DNA from: Salvia splendens
Lineage: Eukaryota; Streptophyta; Magnoliopsida; Lamiales; Lamiaceae
Reading direction: 5' to 3'
NCBI RefSeq assembly: GCF_004379255.2
Contig: NC_056039.1
Span: 31,509,883-31,573,882, forward strand
Length of the DNA: 64,000 bases
The notes below the pieces were generated by a model. The model searched no databases and had not been told where the DNA came from. It saw nothing but the letters and a program-made list of their open reading frames with translations. Position numbers and translations under genes: made by a program. Position 1 is the stretch's first letter, and each line of letters begins with the position of its first letter. This document shows positions 12,129 through 23,269 of this stretch, in pieces.

Positions 12129-12202
12129 TCCGTTGCCAGTACTTGAACCCAGGTCTCTCGAGTGAGAGAGACGCGTATCTTAACCAACTAGACTACAACG
12201 GA
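12129..12202 (-). pseudogene. tRNA-Glu-like sequence, degenerate
   Basis: Read on the minus strand it starts TCCGTTGTAGTCTAGTTGGT and ends GGGTTCAAGTACTGGCAACGGA. That gives a 7-bp acceptor stem (TCCGTTG/CAACGGA), a D-arm with TGGTTAAGA, and a T-arm close to the plant tRNA-Glu. The anticodon loop CTCTCAC (anticodon CTC) is retained. The 5' half of the anticodon stem carries extra and changed bases and no longer pairs with TCGAG, and the T-stem has a mismatch (CCTGG/ACTGG). It is therefore a decayed tRNA gene or tRNA-derived fragment. Confidence 0.7.
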
Positions 12203-12592
12203 ATTACGCTATATATTGCACTTTTAATTCTCTTATAATCACAATTCAGCACTGCAGCACTATAAATTCAAAAAAATAAAATTATGTTTCCATGTCAAAT
12301 CCTTGATAACCTAGTTACATGATGTGGTAATTTCGTTTAGTGGATGTCCTCATATTCAATAGTATAACATATTATCCCATACTACTATTATTTACCCAAC
12401 AAATCCGTAGACCATATGTCCATATTATATATGTTGAGTGGAAAATATGGTGTGGATTTTGTTTGGGGTCATTCAATATTATATATGCACGAGTGCAATT
12501 TTTGGACTTTGCCAAATAAATCAAATTAATAATTGTTGCCTTCTCTTGTACTAGGAACTGAACAGTTCCTATATATAGTAGTATGTGGTTAG
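12203..12592. other. AT-rich spacer
   Basis: Low-complexity AT-rich DNA with no gene, repeat terminus or conserved motif that I can support. Confidence 0.5.
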
Positions 12593-12601
12593 GAATTTAT
12601 T

Positions 12602-13019
12602 GGGGTAAATACATATCTCATACAAAATGTTTCACATTTATTTTATATTAGTACAAAAAGTTTGAAGTTTACATAAATCATACAAAATGTTTCACTCGTG
12701 TTTCAATTTTGTACATTCCGTTACATGTGTTTAAACGATGTTAACTTTTCACTTATGTGACATACAAACCATAAAACAATGATGAAATTTTTTGTACTAA
12801 TATGAAACAATGATAAAACTTTTTGTACTATCATGAAACAATTATGAAACATTTTGTACTTCACATAGACAAAGAGTTAACGACATCCAAACAAAAATAA
12901 CAGAATGTACAAAATTGAAACACGAGTGAAACATTTTGTATGATTTATGTAAACTTCAAACTTTTTGTACTAATATAAAACAAATGTGAAACATTTTGTA
13001 TGTGTTATGTATTTACTCC
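12602..13019. mobile_element. MULE-type MITE with long terminal inverted repeats
   Basis: The element is 418 bp. Its two ends are near-perfect inverted copies over about 120 bp. The left starts GGGGTAAATACATA and the right ends TATGTATTTACTCC, and both carry ACAAAATGTTTCAC motifs. It is flanked by a perfect 9-bp direct repeat, GAATTTATT (12593-12601 and 13020-13028). Long inverted repeats plus a 9-bp target duplication define the Mutator-like class. It has no coding capacity. Confidence 0.9.
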
Positions 13020-13890
13020 GAATTTATTAGTATCAATTAAAATACGTGTCTATGAAATTATGAATAACGTGTACATGAATGAGCAGAATTTTGGACTATT
13101 CAACCTACCTTTATATCTTTTAGACCACCTCCATCGATGACAATGGATGGAGGGTCACACATATAGGACAAAAAAGAAACAAATAAAAATAATTCTAAAC
13201 TAAATAAACCCAATCCAACCCAATCTCTTCTTCCCGTGTCACCTTGCCGGCCCAAGTAAAAAGTGGGGTCAAGTACACATGGCTTTATCCTATTGATCAA
13301 TATTAAAATACTTTTTATTTTTATTTCTTTACTTTTATTTATTGATTTATTTTATTACTAGTTGTACAAATTTGGTTATTGTATCAATTTGTACTTATAT
13401 TTTTATTGCAATAAGAAATATATTTATCCATATATAGATTTACATTTTTAATCTTGAACATTTTACACTAAATTAATTTTTGATTTTTTTTATTACTTTT
13501 AGTTATGAATTTGTTTTATTCAATTATTATTATATTTATCCATATATCCTTACAATACTCATTGTGAAACGTTCTTCCAAAAAAGCCATTTGAATTAATT
13601 TATTTTAGTTATTAATTTAATTTATTTAATTATTATTATTTTGTCTTTATATATCATTTCAAAACTCGTTTGAATTATTCTTCCAAACATTCATGTGAGC
13701 CCCTCTTCTGAAAAATTCAAGTGAACTAGTTCATTTTATTATGATTAATTATTATTTTTTATTATTTCTTTATTATTTGCTACTTTTTTATTGTGCTTCA
13801 TTTTTTCTATATATATCCCACTAAGCATTGCAAAACTCTTCACAAACAAACTAACTTTCTTTTCATTCTTGTTTTGATAAATTTAGTTTC

Positions 13891-14913
13891 ATGGATCCAA
13901 ATTATCCAGACTATCGTCCTTTTTTCCCAAACTCCCAATTTTTTTCAAATCTGGAGTATTCACAAAACCTTGAATTTTCTCCAAATCTAAGCCAAATTCC
14001 TACATCTACTGAAATTCCCACATCTAGAAATATCACCCGCAATTTGTTCGGAGATGTCCAACAAACGAATAAAAATCAGAGGAGCTCAAAAAATGTGAGT
14101 TGGGGTGTGAAAGAAGATATAGCACTTATGTCTTCTTCGGTCTATGCAAGCGAAGATAGTGTGCGTGGTAAAAATCAGAAGGGAGATACATTATAGCTAA
14201 ATGTCAATAAATTGTATCACGAATGTCAAGCAGAAAATCCAGATGAAATTAACAAAAGAAATATGGACTCTTTGAAGGGTCGATGGAAACGACTTAACGG
14301 AAACGACAACAAATGGGTGGCTGCTTGCAGAGCTGCCAGCGCCCGAAAGAGGAGCGGAATGAGCGACCAGGATGTTGAGAATGAAGCTCATAGCATCTAC
14401 AAAGGCGACGGAGGCAACGGCTTTCAAGATTTGATAGTGTTTAATGAAGTTATGAGTAAACATGAGAAGTGGAGTATTCATGATGCAACACATGTATTTC
14501 CTGACAATGAAAATTTTGCTAATGAACAGGATGGTAGCAACTCAAAGAGGACAAAGACTTCTGAATCCGGCGAGTATACTATCCCTTCAAATCCGGAAAC
14601 TCCCACATCTAGACATTCAACTAGTTCCCGACCTATATGCAAAGACAAGGCAAAAAGAAAAGGAAAAGGCAAGGTAACACAATCTGATTCTATTAATGCA
14701 CAATGCGCTGCAGATCTTCATGCAGTTAGGCTAGCTAAAGATAATGAGAACGAAATAGCAAGGGCTCGACTACAGCTAGAACGGGAAAAGCTGGATAGGC
14801 CCTCTATGAAGATGTACCAAAAAATGTTGCTTAAGTTATTGGAGAAAGAGCACTTGTCCCCAGAAGATCAAGACATGAAACGCAACCTAACAGAGATTGT
14901 GTTTGGAAAATGA
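13891..14913 (+). pseudogene. Harbinger ORF1: Myb/SANT-like and NAM-associated domain protein, one in-frame stop
   Basis: This is the accessory DNA-binding protein of Harbinger transposons. The first part (13891-14193) has an Asn/Pro/Ser-rich leader and SWGVKEDIAL, the start of the SANT/trihelix-like domain. A TAG at 14194-14196 stands where the family has Trp, and the same frame then continues to 14913. That continuation contains KLYHECQAENP, SLKGRWKRLNGNDNKWVAAC and a basic nuclear-localisation-like KDKAKRKGKGK. It ends in a charged helix, ARARLQLEREKLDR, as in the NAM-associated C-terminal domain. The stop is explained by a single G-to-A change in TGG. Confidence 0.82.
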
Positions 14914-15107
14914 ATGCTTTTAGTTTGAGATGAGTTTGGTGTGAGAATAAGTTATGTAATATTAGTTTGGTGTGATCTTAGTTGTAGTAATATTTGTATG
15001 GTGTGCTTTTAATTATGTAATGTTAGTTTTGTGTGATCTTAATTTCCTTCATTTGGTGTGATCTTTGTTTGCACTTTATGTAATATAAATTTACGTTATA
15101 TAAATTA

Positions 15108-15470
15108 GTGTCACATGCATTTTCTGCAAAAGTAAGTGGGATGTCACAAACATCATTTTTTACCACATGCATTTGCAGAAATAATTTTGATATCACATGC
15201 ATTTATCCGTAAAAATAATTATTAAGATGCCAGGAACATTACTTCTCTATCACATGCAAAATTAAGTGGGATGTCAGTAACTATATGTCATATGCATTTT
15301 CTGACAAAAGTGATTGAAATGTCACAAGCGTAATTTCTTTATCACATGCATTTTCTAGCAAAAGTGATTGATATGTCACAAGCGTAATTTCTTTATCACA
15401 TGCATTTTCTGGCAAAAGTGATTGATATGTCACATGCATTACTGCATGTGTGTCTATCACATGTCTAGGT
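15108..15470. repeat. Minisatellite of about 62 bp between the two Harbinger ORFs
   Basis: Five to six degenerate copies of a unit containing ATCACATGCATTTTCT, then CAAAAGTGATTGATATGTCA. The last copies (about 15329 on) are nearly identical and about 62 bp apart; the earlier ones are more diverged. Confidence 0.8.
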
Positions 15471-15572
15471 GAAAATATGAATTCTGTGCCACTTGTAAAC
15501 AATATTTAGTTTATAAATAGCTTGTGAATTCTTTTTGAAGATAACACCAAATACTCACTCCATTTCCAAAAA

Positions 15573-16931
15573 ATGTCTTCCAGTGAAAACTCATCACTTT
15601 CATCAGATTCAAGTTCTGATGATTCAAATACCATTGCACTCAATCAATGGGAAGAACGAGTTTCTCAACAAAATCATCAAATATATACAATTGTTGAGAA
15701 TATGTTATCTAACATTCTCAATCTAACTGCAGGGGTCCAAGCTTCTAGAGTCAGAAAAAGGTATTGTGAAAGGAAACTCGAGATAGGTGCTGAGCGTTTG
15801 ATCAATGACTATTTTGGTCCCAACCCGACGTACGGACCAGAGGTGTTCCGACGCCGATTTCGCATGCACAAATCCGTATTCCTTCGGATAGTAGAAGCTG
15901 TAACTGCTAACGATGAGTATTTTCAGGAGAGACGCGATGCTGCTGGGAGACAAAGTCTGTCCTCTTTACAGAAGTGTACAGGAGCTATGCGGGTGTTGGC
16001 GTATGGGACATCATCTGATGTCGTCGATGAATATTTGCGGATGAGTTCAACGGCGACAAGAGATTCTCTAATGCATTTTGTTGATGGTGTTATTTCATGT
16101 TTTGGTGCCACATATCTTAGAAGACCTACTGAACAAGATATGGCTAAACTTCTATATGTAGCAGATCAACGTGGTTTCCCAGGCATGATAGGGAGTATAG
16201 ACTGCATGCATTGGCAGTGGAAAAATTGTCCTAGCGCATGGGCTGGACAATATACAAGGAGAAGTGGAAAACCAACGATCATTTTGGAAGCTGTGACATC
16301 ATAAGACTTATGGATATGGCATGCATTCTTTGGGACTCCGGGTTCGTGCAATGATATTAATGTACTCCATCGGTCTCCTGTTTTTGATGATGTCTTAGAA
16401 GGTCGAGCACCATATGTTAATTACGTTGTGAATGGTCATTAATATAATAGGGCGTATTATCTTACTGATGGCATATATCCTGCATGGGCTACATTTGTCA
16501 AATCAATCACCTCTCCACAAACTCAAAAGCATAAGTTGTTTGCTCAACACCAAGAGTCTATTAAAAAAGATGTTGAGCGAGCATTTGGAGTCCTACAAGC
16601 ACGTTTCGCATTTTTGCGAAGGCCGTGTCTTGTATGGGATAAGATTTTGATGGGAAAAATTATGATGGCTTGTATCATCATGCATAATATGATAGTAGAA
16701 GATGAACGTGATACATATCAAAATTATTATGATGTCACTGAGTTTATTCAAGATACGCATACAAGAGTACATGAAGAAAATGTTGAAGCCTTTCGCTATT
16801 CCACTCAACGGATCAGGAGCTTGTCATCATATATGACTAATCGAGCTCAACTCCGCAATAGAGAAGCTCATATTGCTCTTCGAGAAGATTTGATTGGGCA
16901 TATTTGGATTAAATTTGGCACAAACAATTAA
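15573..16931 (+). pseudogene. Harbinger DDE transposase (DDE_Tnp_4 / nuclease HARBI1-like), two in-frame stops
   Basis: This enzyme would cut and paste the element. The reading frame is constant from 15573 to 16931 except for TAA at 16302-16304 and TAA at 16440-16442. Visible parts are a Ser/Asp-rich N-terminus, FRRRFRMHKSVFLRIV, CTGAMRVLAYG, and GSIDCMHWQWKNCP with the first catalytic Asp. After the first stop come CNDINVL with the second Asp, then VERAFGVLQARF with the catalytic Glu, and MACIIMHNMIVEDE. Both stops lie where a Gln codon is expected, so each is a single C-to-T change. The catalytic residues themselves survive. Confidence 0.88.
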
Positions 16932-17665
16932 ATATGTACTAATGTTTATCTTGTTTAAACTAGCTTTTTTTCACTCTTCATTTGTATTTTGGTTTGTTTA
17001 TTTCTATTATCACCTTGTATTTTTTAATGTGTAATTTATTATTATATTGTGCTTTAATTATTTGAATATCAAATATTTTCTGTTTTAAATTTGAATCATA
17101 TATTTTTATTATAATTTTTAGACATTATTTAATATATCTAAATTAACTATAAATTAAAATATTAATATAAAATATATGAAAAAGAAAATATTTAATTGGG
17201 TTGGGTTGGGGTCACTGATGGAAGTAAAAAAGTTGATGGGGGTTGAATTGGGGGAGAGTTGTGTATTTGAGGATACCGACGTAAATATTTTATTAAAAAG
17301 TTGATTGGGGTTGGGTTGGGTTAGGTTGAGTGAGTGTTACGGATGGAGATAGTTTATAGAAATGGGCAGAAGTGGGCTCGAATGTCATCTTAAAATATGC
17401 AGTTGTCTTGTCACACATGAGTATTTATTTATTGGGTCCAAAGATGGCGTAGGACTAGATTCGCAATCTTGGATATTTATTGTTATGTTGAGGGACATAC
17501 AAAATGATCACAGATTTAATCCTTAACTCACCACAATGGAACTCAATGAAAATATCTTAAATTTTGAGACATGGTCTCATTGAGTGCGTTACTAGTCTTC
17601 CACAAATGTTGGCAATTCTCCACTTTGCCTAGAAAAAAGGAAAATAAAACAATATCCAACTATTA

Positions 17666-19465
17666 GAGCATCCACAACCGTGCTCTTGCCAGCGAGCACG
17701 GTTGTGGGCCCGACGCCACTATTCCTGCCTGCTCTCTGGCAAGAGCACAACACCCACAGTTGTGCTCTTCCACAAGGACGAGCACAATTCAATTTAAAAT
17801 TCAATTAAACAAAAACATTTCCATAATATTAAAATTCATTAAAAAACCACAATAAATATTACAAATTACAAATAAAATAAAAAAGACATAATTAAAATCC
17901 TAAAAATTAAAAATTACATAATTAAACTCCTAAAAATTAAAAATTACATAATTAAAAGCTAAAAATATCCCCGTGGACGACTACTCATCCGGCGGCACTA
18001 CCCTCAATTGTCTTTGGAGGCCCAATATCATGGCCTCGTGCGATTGAAGTTGCGAGGAGGTCATAGTGGACCTATCGGTCATATTGAGTTGAGCCAAAAC
18101 TGCCACAACGAGTTGGTGGGGGGTGGAGGTGGCTCATATGGAACGGGAGCGGGAACTGGAGCATCGGCGGTTGCAGCTGCGGCTCGACGGCGGTTGGCTG
18201 CCGCCTTCTTCCTTCCTTGTGGTCGGCGTCGGGAACCGCTCGGGCCGGCGTCAGGGCTACTCAAGTTAGCTCCGGCTAGTTGGCTAGCCACTTCTTCGGA
18301 GCCGGCATCGGATAGGGATACCGACCTTGACCGTTTGGAGGAGCCGCTAGAGGAGGATGTTACGCCTCCCATATACTTCGGGTGCGTCCGCGTCTCTGTC
18401 AAACGTTGAGGTACTTGAACGGCTTGTAGTTCGTGGATTGGTAAGTGCTCATCGCGGCAGTGATGAAGTCGACCTCGTTCCGCCGCTCCCCGCATTCCGC
18501 TCTTCCTTGCGGAAATAGCCATTGAACTTGCCAGTTTCATCGTTGGCTCGGAAGATGGCGTTGCGCTCGACTGCTCCCGGCGGCCGGTTTTCATTGTACC
18601 GGCAAGCGATGCACCACCAAAAGTGATCGCCGGATTGGTTCATGCCAACCACCGGATCTTCGGAGATTTCCAAGTGCGCCTTGAACAATTTATCCATCTC
18701 CGCCGAAGTGTACGGTGTGCGGACACCACGAGTAGGAGGAGTCGGAGTTTGGGAGGAGGCGGTCGGCCTAGGCTCCGGTGTCCACCCGTATCGCCCTTCA
18801 GAGGCTCCTTGGTCGTCGATTGGTATGGCCAGTAGCCACCCGGAACGCCCGAACTTTGGGTTTGAGGAGGGGCTGAGTATTCCGTTTCCGGACTAGGAAA
18901 CGGTGGTGAACCGAACCATTCGGGGTTCCAACCGGAGCCCGGAGGGTTATCGCCGTGGCCTGACATTGTTATGGTGTAGGAGTGGAAGAAAGATTGAGAA
19001 TGGATAGGGAGAATGAAGATGAGAATGGATATGGGAGAATGAAGATGAGAATGGATATGGAAGAATGAAGATGAGAATTGTGTAGTTTGGTGTGAATTTT
19101 TGGGTGTGAAAGTGGGGGTATTTATAGATGAAAATGTGTATTTTTGGGGGGGAAAAAAAAATTTTAAGTGTTAAAATACGGTAAAACGGATATATTTATT
19201 TTGGGAAGTGAATTTTTTTTATCGGTTTTTTAATTAAAAACTGATTTTTAATAATAAAAAAAAATTCAAAGGCAACGGCAATGTCGTTGCCCAATCGCGT
19301 GCCGCCACGTCGCCTGCTCGCTGGCACGGCGCTGCTGGCTGCGCACGGACGTGCTCTTCGCAGCGAGCAGCGCCGTGCCAGCGGCACGAGCGCAGCGGCG
19401 GTGGAGCTTGTTCGTGCCAGCGGCACGGACGGACAAACGCCGTCCATCCACCGTTGTGCATGCTC
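17666..19465 (-). mobile_element. Non-autonomous Harbinger element carrying a broken ORF1 (family A, copy 1)
   Basis: The termini are GAGCATCCACAACCGTG (left) and CGTTGTGCATGCTC (right), inverted copies of each other, with a TTA target duplication at 17663-17665 and 19466-19468. It is 1800 bp. AT-rich subterminal blocks repeat AAAATTACATAATTAAA near 17880-17950. It encodes no transposase. The minus strand holds an ORF1 relic (about 18079-18966), and the element is closely related to 44370-46112. Confidence 0.9.
18079..18966 (-). pseudogene. Harbinger ORF1 (SANT-like, often labelled glutathione S-transferase T3-like), frameshifted
   Basis: It starts MSGHGDNPPGSGWNPEWFGS, closely matching the start of the copy at 44672-45700. 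Three different frames must be read in turn: 18966 down to about 18700, then 18697-18449 with MDKLFKAHLEISEDPVVGMN and DHFWWCIACRYNENRP, then to 18079. The last part contains RTHPKYMGG, a Ser-rich stretch and RRRPQGRKKAAANRR, a basic nuclear-localisation-like motif. At least two frameshifts and loss of the C-terminal part mean it is not functional. Confidence 0.8.
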
Positions 19466-19699
19466 TTAGAGCCGTTGAACTGGAATTTCATTGTGTAATA
19501 AGTACACTTTTTTTTTATTGATTTGACCTCACTCAAGTAGTGGTATTTGATTCAGTGTATTCCTAATTGTTGATCTTTTTCCAAGAGCTACTAGTGATTT
19601 TGCTAGTTTTATGACCAATGACTCTAGCTTCTGTCCATCGAACCTTCTCTTTAATGGCAAGTTACAAAATCAGAATGTGTAGATTCTGAGATAGTGAAT

Positions 19700-20835
19700 T
19701 AGGCATGCACAAACCGACCTGGCCCGGAACCGGCGGGTTGAACCGGCAGAAGGGTTGAAGGGTCGGAAGGGTCGGTTCAGGTTCGGCAATATATTGAACC
19801 TGAACCGGCGGTTCAAAACCGGCGGTTCGGCGGTTCGAACCGCCGGTTCAAAGGGTTAAATAGTGTTTCGTAGGTTAGGGGTTCGTAGGGTTCGCGTAGG
19901 GGTTTAGTATAGCCGTTAGAACCGGCGGTTCGCGGGGTAAACCGCCGTTTTGAGGGGTAAACCGCCTGTTTGTCGGGGTAAACCGCCGGTTCGGGAGCCG
20001 GTTTCTGACGGTTCCGGCAACTTTTCAGAGGCTAGGCCGTAGGGTCAGTGTGTAGGCCTGCAAAACCGGTCAGAAACCGCCGGTTTTCGGTCAGAAACCG
20101 GCGGTTTTCTGACGGAAACCGTGGACAACCCGCCGGTTTAGGGTTGAACCGCCATATGTTTTTGTATATGCAAAAACAATTACATAATTGTATTTGTATA
20201 TACTCTAGTCGATGAAGTATATTTCTCTATACGGCTAAATGAGGGAAACTTTTGACAATTCTACTATATTTGTTGATTGTTAGACGAAACTCAACATTTA
20301 AAGTTGAATTGCTAAAGGTGTCCTTAATTTAGTTATGTAGAAAGATCTTCTTCGCCGGTTAAGAGTATATATATAATACACTTATACGTTTAAGAACTTC
20401 AACATCGTTTCTTGTCATTTGTAATTAGTTCTTCACTAGTAGTCTCATTTGTATTTAAATTTTGTTTAAGACTTCAAGACCGCCATATGTTTTCAATTTG
20501 TAATTGTTGTAACTTGTAACGTGTAATTTGTAAACATGCAATTTCAATAAAATTGCAACTTTATCCGTATTTTTTTCAATTTTATTTACTCACATTTCAT
20601 AAAAAAACAAACTTGAAAAGTGTAATGCAAGTTGATTAAAATTGAAAAGTTGAAAAATGCAAAAAAAAAATAAAAAAATTCGTCGAACCGTCGAACCGGC
20701 CCGGAACCGGCGGTTCAAGCCGAAAACCGGCGGTTTTGAACCGCCCCGTAACCCGCCGGTTTTTTGAACCGGAACCGCCGGGAGCTAGGCGGGCCGGTTC
20801 AGGTTCATACATTCCCCGACCCTTGTGCATGTCTA
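19700..20835. mobile_element. Non-autonomous hAT element with perfect 8-bp target duplication
   Basis: The ends are TAGGCATGCACAA (left) and TTGTGCATGTCTA (right), inverted copies with two mismatches. They are flanked by a perfect 8-bp direct repeat, TAGTGAAT (19692-19699 and 20836-20843), diagnostic of hAT transposition. Both ends (about 19715-20150 and 20685-20815) are dense with CCGGCGGTT/AACCGCCGG motifs, likely subterminal transposase-binding repeats. The 500-bp centre is AT-rich and non-coding. Confidence 0.92.
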
Positions 20836-20843
20836 TAGTGAAT

Positions 20844-21275
20844 GATCGTTCACATTAGAAGGTAGACTATCATTTGCACACGTAAAACCAACGACAACTC
20901 TAAATGCCGAATTTAATGGAACTTTTTGGCTCTTCTGGATTGACGATAATGTCATGGCCACACCCTACTTAGATCCACCATTGCTTATGTTCCTTAAAAT
21001 TGTGACGACAAGTAGACCACATTTGACAAATTGGTAAAATTTGGTGGGAACAGAGCACCCCAATCAATTCATGAGTTCACTCCAAGATCCCCTGCTCACA
21101 ATTCATAACATACATTGACCACAAAACACAGTTTAGTTTGCTATGTGTTCCTTTCACCTAATAGGTCGGAAGTCCGTGTTATCAGTCACGAAGCAAACGA
21201 TAAAGCATAGTTTAATTGATAATCAAGAATTATGCCAAAATCACAAAAATGAAAAAAAAAAAAAAAAAAAAAAGC
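20844..21275. other. 3' flank of the second purine permease
   Basis: AT-rich DNA ending in an A-run next to the stop codon; it presumably contains the permease 3' untranslated region. Nothing else is recognisable. Confidence 0.4.
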
Positions 21276-22538
21276 CTAAGATGTAACAGTAGATGCTCTT
21301 TCATCCACAAGAGGAAGCTCCACACCACCATCATTTCCTGATCTCTCCATCTCCTTCCTCTTCAAATCATCAAGATAATGCTGATAGATGTAGGAGACAA
21401 ACCCCCACACCGCCAGCAGCATCGACACTGCCTTCAGCCCGGTCAGCCTTTCCCCGATAAAAATCACTGCCAGCACCGGCGCCGCCGGCAGCCCCAAAAT
21501 GCTGATCACATTCGAAAACAACGACGAAACCTTAAAAATCAGCCCAATACACCCCACCCCAAACACCTGCCACGAAACCGCCGTCCAAAACAGATTCATC
21601 AAATACGAAAGCCTCCCCGTCTTATACCCTTCCATCTCCGCCCCCAGGCGCCGCCAGTCTCCGGCCGCGAACAGCCCGACGACGATCACGACGGTGGCCA
21701 CCAGATTCTGGTAGATCGTCATGTCGACGATCGCGCGTGTCGTCTCCTTCTTGATGAGCTTCTGGAAGGCCAGCTGCGTCAGCGAGAGCATGATCGCGTA
21801 GCCGGCGGAGGCTGCGAGGGTGCACACGAATCCGATGACGTATTTCCTCTTAGAGATTTTGGCGGAGCCTGAAGAGGCGGTGTCGGGCTCGAAGACGAGG
21901 AGGGCGGAGGAGAAGGTGAGGAGGAAGAGGGAGTTGATGATGAAAGGGGTGAAGCGCTGGCGGTTGAGGAAGAGGGAGAAGACGGCGTTGAAGCCGAGCT
22001 GGCTGGCGCAGATGAGGGTGTAGGTGGTGACGGGGAGGTACTGGAGGCCGATGGAGTAGAGCATGCAGTCGACGGCGAGGAAGATGCCGATTGCCACGTA
22101 GAACGCGGCCAGGTGGAGCTTCTGTCGGCGTGTGTTGTTGTCGTTATCGTTAAAGTTGTTGTTATTGGTGGTGGTGAAGAATTGGAAGGGGATGAGGACG
22201 GGGAAGCCGATGACTTGGACTAGTGTGGCCATCCAGTTGCTCTTGCCGCCGTTGTCGTAGTAGACTCGGCCGAGGATGGTTCCCACGGACTGGCCGGCGA
22301 GGACGAAGAAGGAGTAGAGGAGCATTTTCAGCCACCATTTGTACCTTTTTGTCGGAGGTTTCGCGTTGATTTCTTCCGGTGCGGTGTCAACTTCTGCTGC
22401 CTCTGGTTTCAGACCTAAAGAGAGAGGGCTGTTTAATTAGCATAATAATAATAAAAGGAGAATATTAAGGAGAAAGAGTAATTGATTAAGGAGAAGATGT
22501 TACTACTCACCATTGATGTCTGGGTGAGCTTCGCCCAT
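21276..22538 (-). CDS. Purine permease (PUP family, DMT superfamily) 2, two exons, 388 aa
   Basis: A tiny first exon (22511-22538, 28 nt, encoding MGEAHPDIN plus one base) is spliced by gtgagt and tttag to exon 2 (21276-22414). The joined frame is 1167 nt. The soluble N-terminus of about 40 residues is followed by about ten membrane segments. Family signatures are VLAGQSVGTILGRVYYDNGG, VQVIGFPVLIPFQFF, LYSIGLQYLPVTTYTLICAS and SWQVFGVGCIGLIFKVSSLF. It would move adenine- or cytokinin-like solutes across the plasma membrane; the substrate is not determinable. The conserved GQS..GR and LPV(T)TY(T)LIC motifs are intact, so it looks functional. The small first exon with a phase-1 intron is common in this family, whereas the neighbour at 10354-11457 lacks it. 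Confidence 0.91.
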
Positions 22539-23170
22539 GGTGATTGATTATGGTAAATGGGAAGAACTCTGCTTTTGTATTAGGATGAATGACAATAATA
22601 CAGAGTAATAAAGATGGTAATAGTTGGGTATGGGAAGACAAGATAGTAGGGCGGTTGAACTGCCGAATCCAAATGAAAGGGGCAAAATGTTGAATTTAGG
22701 ACAAAACCGACAACGATTTGAATAAGATTACTAAGTTCAAATGGTTATCTTCTACTATCTGTTATTTTGCGAGAGTCAAGCTTGGTGACGGTTGATGACA
22801 GTTCATGCTCATCATTTATTAAATTTTCATCTCCGATATACCACCTATATCGTCGAATTTTTTATAAAACTAGTATACAAATTTAGATGAGATCCTGAAT
22901 TATGCACCAGTATTAAATGCGTCTGAGATATTTTTAAAGAGCAGTAATCGCATTCAATATTACTCCACTACATTTGTACTCTTTCTTCATTTTTTTATAC
23001 CACTGATAGTTAAAATATTAATAAACCAACAAATTAGATCACTGTTTTGGAGAAAAAACAAGCATATGCATTTATTTTCTCAATGATATTTCATTTTTTA
23101 TTAGTGCCAGCCAGTTGATTCGGGTGTCTCGAGATATTCGAATCTACAATGAACTATCATTTCAACAACT
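22539..23170. other. Upstream region of the second purine permease
   Basis: No gene. It should contain the permease promoter; the first 100 bases are AT-rich with runs of AATA. No transposon terminus was recognised before about 23170. Confidence 0.4.
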
Positions 23171-23269
23171 AAACCAGTAGCTAATAGCCCAGCAATAGCC
23201 CAGCCATAGCCTAGCCATTGCCACATCATCAGCACTAAAAATCCTCCTGCCACATCATCAAAACAAACA

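Larger units (their letters stand above)
13124..17353 (+). mobile_element. PIF/Harbinger DNA transposon, two ORFs, inactivated
   Basis: The element is about 4.2 kb. It is bounded by inverted termini ACCACCTCCATCGATGAC (left) and the inverse of ACTATCTCCATCCGTAAC (right), matching at 13 of 18 positions. TNA-type trinucleotides flank the ends, but an exact target duplication is not preserved. Internally it carries a SANT-like ORF1 (13891-14913), a tandem repeat (15108-15470) and a DDE transposase ORF2 (15573-16931), both on the plus strand. Subterminal AACCCAATCCAACCC runs occur near both ends. Confidence 0.8.

Noticed and set aside
11936..12238. Open frame of 100 codons
   Set aside because: It overlaps the tRNA-Glu-like sequence on the other strand and lacks similarity or coding character.
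21378..21872. Open frame of 164 codons opposite the second purine permease
   Set aside because: Shadow frame with His/Arg/Pro-rich composition.
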